From: an uncultured Bacilli bacterium
GTDB lineage: Bacteria > Bacillota_I > Bacilli_A > RF39 > UBA660
Reading direction: 5' to 3'
Assembly (NCBI GenBank): GCA_947632455.1
Contig: CANRPK010000006.1
Coordinates: 1 to 57,660, forward strand
DNA: 57,660 nucleotides
The translations under genes were made by a program, and so were the position numbers. Position 1 is the first letter of the stretch. Every line of letters begins with the position of its first letter. The notes under the pieces were generated by a model. The model was not told where the DNA came from and made no database searches. It saw only the letters and a program-made list of their open reading frames with translations. This document shows positions 47,520-55,243 of this stretch, piece by piece.

Positions 47520-49016
47520 ATGCGCAAAATCCTAACAGTAATATTAGATGGCTTTGGCTATCGCGAAGAAGAATATGGTAATGCTATTAAATTAGCAGAT
47601 ACTAAAAACTTCGATCGCCTTTGGGAAATGTTTCCTCATACCACTCTTTATGCTTCTGAAGAATATGTAGGACTAAATCCTAAAGAATTTGGTAATAGTG
47701 AAATAGGTCATATGACTATTGGCGCTGGTAGATTAATTAAACAGCATGGTCCTCGTATTACTGATTTTCTTAAAAACTATACTAGCAATGAAACATTTAT
47801 GGATATGCTAACTCAAGCTAAAATTCGTAAAGTTCATATAATGGGTTTATATAGTGATGGTAAAGTTCATGCTAATCTTGACCATTTTTTAAGTCTTTAT
47901 AATATATTACAAGAAAATAATGCTAAAGAAATTCATTTTCATTTAATAACTGATGGTCGTGATACTAAAGTAAATGCCGCGGTTAATTTCATCAAAGACT
48001 TAGAAGAAAAAATAAAAGAAAGTCCAAACGCTGATATTGCCAGTATATGTGGCCGTTTTTATGCTATGGATCGTGATACTAATTATAATAGAACCAAAGT
48101 ATATTATGATTTAATAACTAAAGGTATAGGTATTCCAGCTAAATCTGCTACTGATGGTATTTTAAATTTATATAAAAAAGATCAAACTGATGAATTTATC
48201 TATCCTATTATTGTTAATCCTAATGCTACTATTAAAAATGAAGATATAATAATTTGGATGAATTATCGAAGTGATCGTAGTAAACAAATTATGCGAGCAC
48301 TTACAAAACCTGATTTTAATGACTTTGCAACTTATAGATATACTAATTTAAAAGCATATTCTTTCTTTCCTATCGATAATGATATTCCAACTAAAAATTT
48401 CTTACAAGATATTGAAGTTAATAATTCTTTAGGAAGATATTTAAGTTCTTTAGGTATCACTCAAGCAAGAATTGCCGAAACTGAAAAATATGCTCATGTT
48501 ACTTATTTCTTTGATGGTATGTATAATAATAAAATTGATAAATGTGACAAAATATTAATACCATCCCCAAAAGTAGAAACATATGATTTAGCCCCAGAAA
48601 TGAGTGCCACCGAGATAACAAAAAAAACCATCACCGCGATGGAAAAAGATACAGATTTTATTTTAGTTAATTTTGCTAACCCAGATATGGTTGGTCATAC
48701 TGGCAATCTTGATGCTACCATGAAAGCTGTTACAACTGTTGACGTATGTTTAGGTCGCTTATATGAAGTTGCCAAAGATAATTTTTATACAATGGTTATT
48801 CTAGCAGATCATGGAAATGCGGATATAATGCTAGATGAATTTAATAACCCCGTAACTACTCATACAACAAGCAAAGTTCCATTTATTATAACTGATCCTA
48901 ATGTAACCCTTAAAAAAAGTGGGGATTTAACAAATGTTGCCCCAACTATTCTTGAATATATGGATATTGCCCTACCTCCAGAAATGGAAGATACCCAAAG
49001 CTTACTAACTAATTAA
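47520..49016 (+). CDS. gpmI: phosphoglycerate mutase, cofactor-independent
   Basis: A manganese enzyme that converts 3- to 2-phosphoglycerate. The 498-residue protein starts with the alkaline phosphatase-like metal site (ILDGFG, residues 8-13). The catalytic Ser60 is in FGNSEIGHMTIGAGR. Later metal ligands are in VNFANPDMVGHTGN (near residue 386) and ADHGNADIM (near 425). Eno and gapA are not in the window. Confidence 0.97.
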   Translation: MRKILTVILDGFGYREEEYGNAIKLADTKNFDRLWEMFPHTTLYASEEYVGLNPKEFGNSEIGHMTIGAGRLIKQHGPRITDFLKNYTSNETFMDMLTQAKIRKVHIMGLYSDGKVHANLDHFLSLYNILQENNAKEIHFHLITDGRDTKVNAAVNFIKDLEEKIKESPNADIASICGRFYAMDRDTNYNRTKVYYDLITKGIGIPAKSATDGILNLYKKDQTDEFIYPIIVNPNATIKNEDIIIWMNYRSDRSKQIMRALTKPDFNDFATYRYTNLKAYSFFPIDNDIPTKNFLQDIEVNNSLGRYLSSLGITQARIAETEKYAHVTYFFDGMYNNKIDKCDKILIPSPKVETYDLAPEMSATEITKKTITAMEKDTDFILVNFANPDMVGHTGNLDATMKAVTTVDVCLGRLYEVAKDNFYTMVILADHGNADIMLDEFNNPVTTHTTSKVPFIITDPNVTLKKSGDLTNVAPTILEYMDIALPPEMEDTQSLLTN

Positions 49017-49030
49017 TAGTTAGTTTTTTT
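49005..49030 (+). terminator. terminator of gpmI
   Basis: CTAACTA and TAGTTAG form a seven-base stem over the stop codon, followed by a T-run. It also lies at the 3' end of the convergent Xre gene. Confidence 0.65.
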
Positions 49031-49259
49031 ATTTTAAAATACTTTTAGGATAAGGCCTTCTCTCATCAGTTCTACCCACTAAATAATCAATACTTGTATT
49101 ATAAAAATCAGCTAATATATTTATCTTTTCTAAAGGAATAATTCTCACTCCCAGTTCATATTCACTATAATATTGCTGAGTTGTATTTAATAATTTAGCA
49201 ATATCTTTTTGGTATAAATCATGGTCTTCTCTAATCTCTCTTAACCGTTCCACTTTCAT
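49029..49259 (-). CDS. Xre-family regulator divergent from VP-D
   Basis: A 76-residue single-domain Xre protein: MKVERLREIREDHDLYQKDIAKLL, with the second helix at NTTQQYYSEYE. ATG 49259 follows GTGGTGG; a longer frame from 49292 adds a hydrophobic start without a site. It shares a 109-base region with VP-D, which holds a small palindrome over the VP-D -35. Confidence 0.85.
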   Translation of the reverse strand: MKVERLREIREDHDLYQKDIAKLLNTTQQYYSEYELGVRIIPLEKINILADFYNTSIDYLVGRTDERRPYPKSILK

Positions 49260-49297
49260 ACGTACCACCACAATTATTTTCTCATACATCATTTATA

Positions 49298-49309
49298 ATG
49301 TCTTGACAT
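49298..49309. promoter_or_regulatory. palindrome over the VP-D -35 element
   Basis: ATGTC-TT-GACAT is a perfect inverted repeat that includes the -35 hexamer TTGACA, so a bound regulator would block the promoter. Confidence 0.45.
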
Positions 49310-49330
49310 ACACAAAATTTAATGTATAAT
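49303..49330 (+). promoter_or_regulatory. sigma-A promoter of VP-D
   Basis: TTGACA and TATAAT with a 16-base spacer, near-consensus; start codon 39 bases later after AGGAGG. Confidence 0.75.
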
Positions 49331-49368
49331 AAAAATATATACACGATATATAATGTAGGAGGAAAAGA

Positions 49369-50886
49369 ATGAAAATAGAAAGATTAGATACAGATAGTAA
49401 AAGAAATAAAACAATATTTGTAGTAGGATTTATATTAGCAATAATATTAGTAATAGTAATAAACTATATAACTAGTTTAGCAAGATATAGGAATACAGAG
49501 AGTATAGAACTGGCAAGTGGAAATATAAGTTATAATAAAGTAGATTTAAATATAATCGCAATGTATCAAGAAAGTAGTTATAGCACAAATGGTTATAAAC
49601 AAATAGATGATGTACCAACCGAAAAATATACATTGAGTAATAAAAGTTATTGTGAAGTAAATGGCGAACCCATAGAAGATGTAAATATAAATTATGAAGA
49701 AGGTTCATTAGGTGTAACAAATATCAAAAAAAGAGGAACAAAATGTTATATATATTTTGACTTAGATTATAAAGCAGATGATATGTTAGCAAAATTAGAA
49801 GCAATAAAACAAAGTGAATATACCATAGATGAAATGCCAAACCCAATTACTGGAATGTACAACGAACAAGAAGAAAACCCAGAAGGAAAAGAAAAATTAT
49901 ATATCAGTCCAGATAATTATGGAACCAGTTATGTGTTTAGAGGCAACAATGATGATGTAAATAACTGGATAACATTTGCCAATCATACATGGAGAATAAT
50001 CAGAATAAATGGCGATGGCACATTAAGATTAATATTTCAATGTGATAAACCAAATTGTGAAATAACAGAAGGGGCAGAAACTAATGCTTTAACTTCTACA
50101 TATAAATCAGAACCATATGACGATAATACCTATGTCGGCTACTATTATGGAACAGCCAAAGCAGATAAAGGAGATACTGGAGATCCAACATATAGCGAAG
50201 CACATTCCAACTCTACACCTAGTAATGTAGCAAAAGCTGTCGATGGCTGGTATACTGGAACAGGAGCCATGACAAATTATACAAACTATCTAGATGGAAG
50301 TACAGGATGGTGTAATGATAGAGTAGTAGTTACTAAAGTCTGGAATGGATATGAAAGCGATGGTACAGGACAGTCTGCAAGTGGATATGCCTCAGCTTCA
50401 AGGTTGATTGCCAAAGGTGGAGTTTATAGAACAAAACAATATCCAACATTAAAATGTGGGGTTGTAATGCCTGAAGAAGATCCAACAGATGTAGAAGGAT
50501 TTAGCAATTTTGATGAAATAGATACTAATGCTTTAAAAAGAGATTTATTTACTACCAAAAACTCAGGTAGAGGTAACGAAATACTTACAAATCCAGTAGG
50601 TTTAATTACTAGTGATGAAGTCGCTATGGCTGGAGGCTTTGCAGGAACAGCAGGAACTAGCTATTGGTTATATACTAACCAATATTATTGGACAATGTCT
50701 CCGTATCACTATTATCTCGATGGTTGGTCAAGCGTGTTCGATGTGTATGGTGATGGCGGCCTCTGGGGTGCGCGCGTGTATTACCCTCTTGGTGTGCGTC
50801 CAGTAGTTAATCTGAAGGCTGATATTGAATTTACAAGTGGAACAGGAGCATCTTCTAATCCATTCGTAGTAAAAACAAACATATAA
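49369..50886 (+). CDS. VP-D: exported variable protein, probable DGR target
   Basis: A 505-residue paralogue of VP-A to VP-C, the only one on the plus strand. Hydrophobic residues 15-36 are followed by ARYRNTESIELASG, a SipW-type signal region. The first 97 residues match VP-B except at two positions; from about residue 98 it follows VP-A instead (YCEVNGEPIED, then NCEITEGAETNALTS). The C-terminal module runs from WTMSP to GVRPVVNLKAD and ends FVVKTNI. In its variable segment Tyr, Ser and Gly dominate (YHYYL, WSS, YGDGG). Its Xre partner lies divergent. Confidence 0.85.
   Translation: MKIERLDTDSKRNKTIFVVGFILAIILVIVINYITSLARYRNTESIELASGNISYNKVDLNIIAMYQESSYSTNGYKQIDDVPTEKYTLSNKSYCEVNGEPIEDVNINYEEGSLGVTNIKKRGTKCYIYFDLDYKADDMLAKLEAIKQSEYTIDEMPNPITGMYNEQEENPEGKEKLYISPDNYGTSYVFRGNNDDVNNWITFANHTWRIIRINGDGTLRLIFQCDKPNCEITEGAETNALTSTYKSEPYDDNTYVGYYYGTAKADKGDTGDPTYSEAHSNSTPSNVAKAVDGWYTGTGAMTNYTNYLDGSTGWCNDRVVVTKVWNGYESDGTGQSASGYASASRLIAKGGVYRTKQYPTLKCGVVMPEEDPTDVEGFSNFDEIDTNALKRDLFTTKNSGRGNEILTNPVGLITSDEVAMAGGFAGTAGTSYWLYTNQYYWTMSPYHYYLDGWSSVFDVYGDGGLWGARVYYPLGVRPVVNLKADIEFTSGTGASSNPFVVKTNI
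50704..50790 (+). repeat. hypervariable segment (VR) of VP-D
   Basis: Twenty-nine codons between the MSP and GVRP codons. GAT-GGT-TGG, GTG-TTC-GAT-GTG and GGT-GCG are fixed; the codons between are NNC or NNT. The stretch is clearly GC-richer than the flanking gene. Confidence 0.75.
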
Positions 50887-50930
50887 AAACATGCCTGTAC
50901 TGCTTTCTTATTCCAAGTATAGGCATGTTT
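50887..50930. repeat. conserved 3' hairpin of VP-D
   Basis: A 15-base stem with one wobble pair and the same 14-base loop as behind VP-B. It begins at the stop codon. On the minus strand it is followed by T, so it could stop antisense transcripts coming from the PBP gene. Confidence 0.8.
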
Positions 50931-50934
50931 ACAT

Positions 50935-50957
50935 AAAAGGTAGATTTCTACCTTTTT
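50935..50957. terminator. bidirectional terminator between VP-D and the PBP gene
   Basis: AAAAGGTAGA and TCTACCTTTT form a perfect ten-base stem with a two-base loop, followed by T on the plus strand. Confidence 0.7.
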
Positions 50958-52927
50958 TTATCTTTACTTTCTTGCTCTTCAAAAACCATTTCCGTATTAG
51001 TAAAAGTGTTTTCTGTACCTTTCAAAAAATAAAATAATGTAGCTTTACTCGTATCATTTGTGGGTTCTCCAGTCGTAGCGTTCAGTACTACTCCAACCAC
51101 ATTATTAGGCATTTCATACCATTGAGCCTCTTTGTCTTTTTCTAAAGCTTCCACTGTATCAGCCCATATTTTTTTAGAAATAGTTGAATACTTACTGCTA
51201 ACATCACTATTATCATCATAGCCAACCCATGTAACCATAAGAATATCCGGATTAAACCCAGCTATCCAGAAATCCGAGTTAGTTGTCCCTGTTTTAATCG
51301 CATATTTTCTTGAAAGTTGTGAAGCAATAACTAAAGCGGTAGGATTAGCATAATCTCTAAATTGACTATTAGTTGAACCTGTTAATAACTCATTTAAAAT
51401 ATATGTGTAATTTATATTCAAAACTAAATCTTTTTTATCATCTTTTTCATATAATACATTTCCATCTTTATCTTCTACTCTCTTAATAAGCCCTACGTCT
51501 TCTTTAAAACCTCCTGTAGCAAGGGTATTATATCCTCTAGCTAAATCAAGTGGCGAAATTCCATATGTTCCTAAAGCTAAAGAAGTTACTGCCTCTAATT
51601 TTGCTTGTATTCCCACTCTTTTTGCTGTATCTACTAACTTTTCTGGTCCCAAAAACATATTTGTTTTAACCGCATAAACATTATCAGATACTGCAATAGC
51701 TTGAGCCATTGTAATTGGTTTATTCGCGTATATAGAGCCATAATTTTTTGGCGAATAAACCTTTCCATTACTTAAAGAAAATGTTGTAAATTGACTATTA
51801 AATGTTGAAGAAGAAGTCATTCCTTCCTCCAAGGCTCCATAATATAAAAATGGCTTCATTGTAGAGCCTACTTGTCTACCACTACTAATAGCTCTATTAT
51901 ATTGACTTTGAGCATAATTTATCCCCCCAGATAAAGCTATAACTCCCCCACTTTTTGGATCAATAATTACACTTGCTGATTGTAAGCCACTATCTCCAAT
52001 ATTTTTAATAATATTTTGTTCAAGTACTTCTTGAGCATTTAAATCTAAATAAGTATAAACTTTAATTCCCCCGGCTTGAACTAATTCAGAAGGAATAGTT
52101 TTAATATTTTTTAGTTCTTGCATTACTGCGTCCTGATAATACATAAGCATATCTAAATTTTCTTCTGAACCTTTACCATAAATCGGAATTTCTTCTTTAA
52201 AAATATTTTCTAGTTCTTCTTCTTTAAGCATTCCATTATTAACCATTGCTTGTCCTACTAATTTTGCTCTTTTTATTGCCAAATCATAATTAGCGATTGG
52301 ATTATAATATCCTGGACTATTAGGAATACCTGCTAAAATTAAACTTTCCTCTAATGTTAAATCAATCGGTTCTTTATTAAAATAATATCGACTAGCATTT
52401 GCTATTCCAAAATTTCCTTGCCCATAATTTATGGTATTTAAATAACCTTCTAAAATCTCATCTTTTGAATAATGCGCTTCTAATTCTAAAGTTAAAAATG
52501 CCTCTTCTATTTTTCTTGACCATGTTGAATCAAAATTTAAATATATATTTTTTACATATTGTTGAGAAATAGTTGATGCTCCCTGTGTAATCTTTTTATT
52601 TTTAATATTTGTATACATTGCTTTAGCAATTCTTAAATAATCAAATCCATGATGTTTATAAAAATTTTTATCTTCTACACTTATTACTGCATTTATTAAA
52701 TTATAATTAATATCTTCTAAATCAACCCATTTACTAGTACTACTACCCTGATATAATAATTCATCATTATTATCATAAATATAATATTGACCAGCCGTTC
52801 TAAGTTCTAATTTAGGACTTAAAAAAGCATAAGTATATAAACCTATAATAATAATTACAAAACTAATAAACATAAATATCGCTGATTTCATTAAAAACTT
52901 TAATACTCTCAAAAACGCTTCACCCAA
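50948..52927 (-). CDS. class A penicillin-binding protein
   Basis: A bifunctional peptidoglycan synthase. One membrane helix (about residues 14-36) is followed by the GT51 glycosyltransferase domain with catalytic Glu in VEDKNFYKHHGFDY near residue 81 and the QGASTISQQYVKN motif near 115. The transpeptidase domain has STMK (active Ser near residue 353), SDN near 393 and KTGTT near 541. Length is 659 residues or slightly less. The start is uncertain: TTG 52927 lacks a good site; TTG 52912 follows GGGTGA by seven bases; ATG 52891 is also possible. Confidence 0.93.
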   Translation of the reverse strand: MGEAFLRVLKFLMKSAIFMFISFVIIIIGLYTYAFLSPKLELRTAGQYYIYDNNDELLYQGSSTSKWVDLEDINYNLINAVISVEDKNFYKHHGFDYLRIAKAMYTNIKNKKITQGASTISQQYVKNIYLNFDSTWSRKIEEAFLTLELEAHYSKDEILEGYLNTINYGQGNFGIANASRYYFNKEPIDLTLEESLILAGIPNSPGYYNPIANYDLAIKRAKLVGQAMVNNGMLKEEELENIFKEEIPIYGKGSEENLDMLMYYQDAVMQELKNIKTIPSELVQAGGIKVYTYLDLNAQEVLEQNIIKNIGDSGLQSASVIIDPKSGGVIALSGGINYAQSQYNRAISSGRQVGSTMKPFLYYGALEEGMTSSSTFNSQFTTFSLSNGKVYSPKNYGSIYANKPITMAQAIAVSDNVYAVKTNMFLGPEKLVDTAKRVGIQAKLEAVTSLALGTYGISPLDLARGYNTLATGGFKEDVGLIKRVEDKDGNVLYEKDDKKDLVLNINYTYILNELLTGSTNSQFRDYANPTALVIASQLSRKYAIKTGTTNSDFWIAGFNPDILMVTWVGYDDNSDVSSKYSTISKKIWADTVEALEKDKEAQWYEMPNNVVGVVLNATTGEPTNDTSKATLFYFLKGTENTFTNTEMVFEEQESKDKKR

Positions 52928-52979
52928 TATTATTATGAAATTATTTTTTAAAACTATAACTAATATTGAGAAAAATGTA

Positions 52980-53004
52980 TTTTATGCAAAAAATTTGCAT
53001 AAAA
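52980..53004. promoter_or_regulatory. 25-base palindromic operator of the ATPase-TOPRIM pair
   Basis: TTTTATGCAAA and TTTGCATAAAA form a perfect 11-base inverted repeat with a three-base centre. It covers the -35 element of the promoter below, the usual site for a repressor. Confidence 0.65.
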
Positions 53005-53024
53005 CTATAAAAATGTGCTATAAT
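52995..53024 (+). promoter_or_regulatory. promoter of the ATPase-TOPRIM pair
   Basis: TTGCAT and an extended TGCTATAAT, 18-base spacer, about 20 bases before the start codon and its GGAGG site. Confidence 0.65.
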
Positions 53025-53043
53025 TTTAACGGAGGAACCAAAT

Positions 53044-54258
53044 ATGATTCAAAAAATATATTTAGAAAACTATCATGCTTTTAGTAATTTAGTAGAGTTA
53101 AACTTACAAGCAGATAATCATATAAAAAAATTCCCAGATAATATAACTAAAAATAATTTATTAAAATCAGTTATTATATATGGTCCTAATAATACTGGTA
53201 AAACCGGTTTTATTAATGGTATAAGCACTATAAAAGAAGTTATTTTAAATGAAACTAATGTAGTGCTAAACAATTTTTTTAGTGGTGAAAAATATAGTAC
53301 TTTAGGTATAACATTTAATTACAATAATAAATGTTATACCTATGAATTTAAAGCTACTATTGGCAAAAAAATACCATATGAAAAATTTTCCATTTTAAAA
53401 AACAATTCTGAAGAAATTATCTATCTAAAAGATCGTTTCACTAAAACATATAAATGTAAAGATAAAAAATTAAAAAATATCCTAGAATTAACTTCTGATG
53501 ATAATATTTTAATTTACACTTTAAATTCTGAAAATTTTTCTACTTTACAAGAAGCCAAAAAAATATTAACTAATTTTGCTAAAAAAATTGAAGTAGTTGA
53601 TATGAATAATATATCTGATCATAAGACTATTGAATTGCTAAAAATTAAAAATAATATAAGTAATAAAATAGTGTCATTTATTAAAAAAGCCGATTTATTT
53701 TTAGACGACTTTTACTATGATGAAAAAGGTCTAATAAATGATAAAATGCTTAATTTAGTAGATGAAAAATTTATGAAAAATAAACACTTTTTAGATCAAA
53801 TTAAATTAATTAGTGTATATAAAGGATGTAAAGTACCTAGTATTTTGTTTGATTCAGTTGGTACAAGAAAAATTGTTGCTTTAGCTAGCTTTATAATTGA
53901 TGCTTTAGAAAATGGTAAAATTTTAGTCGTAGATGAATTAGATAGTAGTCTCCATTTTAAATTAACTAGGGCTATTATTAGTTTATTTAATAATGAATTA
54001 AATACTAAAGCCCAAATTATTTGTACTGTACATGATACTGATTTATTAAGTATTAAAACTTTATTCCGTAAAGATCAAATATGGTTTACTGATAAAGATA
54101 ATAAAGGTATTAAATTATATCCTTTAAAAAATTTTACTTATTCTGAAACTGGCATTCGCGATACTACTGATGTTTATGATAAATATAGTAAAGGACTTTT
54201 AGGAGCTATCCCGAGCCCTGATTTATTAGCTTCATTACTTGATGATGATAACTCATAG
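53044..54258 (+). CDS. AAA_15/OLD-like ATPase of an abortive-infection-type pair
   Basis: A 404-residue ATPase. Walker A is GPNNTGKT near residue 48; the middle is an insertion with coiled-coil character; SVGTRKIVAL near 277 acts as the signature region; Walker B is ILVVDELDSSLH near 297, followed by CTVHDTDLL. This is the AAA_15 layout of ATPases in AbiL, PARIS and related defence systems. The gene overlaps a TOPRIM-like gene by 20 bases. Confidence 0.85.
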   Translation: MIQKIYLENYHAFSNLVELNLQADNHIKKFPDNITKNNLLKSVIIYGPNNTGKTGFINGISTIKEVILNETNVVLNNFFSGEKYSTLGITFNYNNKCYTYEFKATIGKKIPYEKFSILKNNSEEIIYLKDRFTKTYKCKDKKLKNILELTSDDNILIYTLNSENFSTLQEAKKILTNFAKKIEVVDMNNISDHKTIELLKIKNNISNKIVSFIKKADLFLDDFYYDEKGLINDKMLNLVDEKFMKNKHFLDQIKLISVYKGCKVPSILFDSVGTRKIVALASFIIDALENGKILVVDELDSSLHFKLTRAIISLFNNELNTKAQIICTVHDTDLLSIKTLFRKDQIWFTDKDNKGIKLYPLKNFTYSETGIRDTTDVYDKYSKGLLGAIPSPDLLASLLDDDNS

Positions 54259-54841
54259 TATAGGTATCTTATGTGAAGGCTATGAAGAATTTGATTATTT
54301 AACTTGTCTTAAAGAACTACGTATTTTTAGTAATAAATATCGTATTGATTTATATAATGTTAAATCATTAACTAGCCTTTATCCACGTTATACAGATATG
54401 TATAACCAAAACAAATATCATTTAATCATCATATTTTGCGATACTGAACGTTACTCCCAAGAATACCAACAATTAAAATTAAAAATAGATAATTTTCATA
54501 ACAATACGGTTAGTGATAAAATTATTTTCTATGGTTCACCTAATACTATGCAAATAATATTATCACACTTTGCCCAAGTAAAATTAGAAAAAGCTAATAA
54601 AGCTAAAAACCAAAATTTAATTGAAGAATTAACTAACATACCTCATTATAAAGCAAGCGCTACTCAACGAACAGAATTAATGAAAAAAATAAATCGTGAT
54701 AACTATCAAGTCATGAAAAATAATCTAAAAAATATACCTAATCAAGATTATGAAATTCCTAGTACTAACTTTTTAGAATTATTAAATAACCTAGAAAACG
54801 ATGATACTTCCTGGATAGATACTATTCAAAAATTATTATAA
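54239..54841 (+). CDS. TOPRIM-like nuclease partner (RloB/AbiLii-like, tentative)
   Basis: A 200-residue protein. IGILCEGYEEFDYL near residue 8 resembles the first TOPRIM motif with its catalytic Glu, and LIIIFCDTERYSQE near residue 62 resembles the second with Asp. YGSPNTMQIILSHF near 99 is in the position of the conserved CFE(L/I)W block of RloB-like proteins but differs. Paired with the overlapping ATPase it would be the effector. PARIS AriB and AbiLii are both possible relatives. Confidence 0.65.
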   Translation: MMMITHSIGILCEGYEEFDYLTCLKELRIFSNKYRIDLYNVKSLTSLYPRYTDMYNQNKYHLIIIFCDTERYSQEYQQLKLKIDNFHNNTVSDKIIFYGSPNTMQIILSHFAQVKLEKANKAKNQNLIEELTNIPHYKASATQRTELMKKINRDNYQVMKNNLKNIPNQDYEIPSTNFLELLNNLENDDTSWIDTIQKLL

Positions 54842-54842
54842 C

Positions 54843-54871
54843 TTGTCAATAGCCATAATATTTAGTATAAT
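54843..54871 (+). promoter_or_regulatory. promoter of the DUF1934-like/argS pair
   Basis: TTGTCA and TATAAT with a 17-base spacer. The start codon lies only 18 bases past the -10, so the leader is about 12 bases. Confidence 0.6.
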
Positions 54872-54878
54872 CTAACTT

Positions 54879-54883
54879 GTGAT
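54879..54883 (+). promoter_or_regulatory. GTGAT ribosome binding site of the DUF1934-like gene
   Basis: GTGAT, six bases before ATG 54890, in an extremely short leader with no GGAGG core. Confidence 0.45.
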
Positions 54884-54889
54884 GAACTT

Positions 54890-55243
54890 ATGAATCGAAA
54901 TATAACATTAAGTACCTACGAAAATAATGTATTATTATTCAAAAATATAACTACCGCCTTATTTGAAGATAATTTTCTTACCTATCATACTGATAATGAT
55001 ACAATTAAAATTAATCTCCAAACTTTTTCATTTACCAAAGAAAATAATGATACTTTTCTAAAAATAACAAAAAACAAATGTTACCTTAATGTTAAAGAAC
55101 TAAATAAAACCCTTGAAATTCCCATCGAATATTTAGATTTTATCTATAATAATGATGAAATAATTATAGAATATAAACTAATAAGTCAAGAAAATAATCT
55201 TAAAATAGTAATAGAAATAGGAAGTGAAATAAATGAATTATAA
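54890..55243 (+). CDS. DUF1934/YwiB-like protein (tentative)
   Basis: A 117-residue protein made almost entirely of predicted beta strands, in keeping with the calycin-type barrel of YwiB. It lies directly upstream of argS with an 11-base overlap, as ywiB does in B. subtilis. Sequence conservation is low, so the call rests on size, fold pattern and position. Confidence 0.6.
   Translation: MNRNITLSTYENNVLLFKNITTALFEDNFLTYHTDNDTIKINLQTFSFTKENNDTFLKITKNKCYLNVKELNKTLEIPIEYLDFIYNNDEIIIEYKLISQENNLKIVIEIGSEINEL

Noticed and set aside
10411..50886. A complete DGR inside the window
   Set aside because: No reverse transcriptase (YxDD-type) or Avd-like protein is encoded, and no A-rich copy of the segment was seen.
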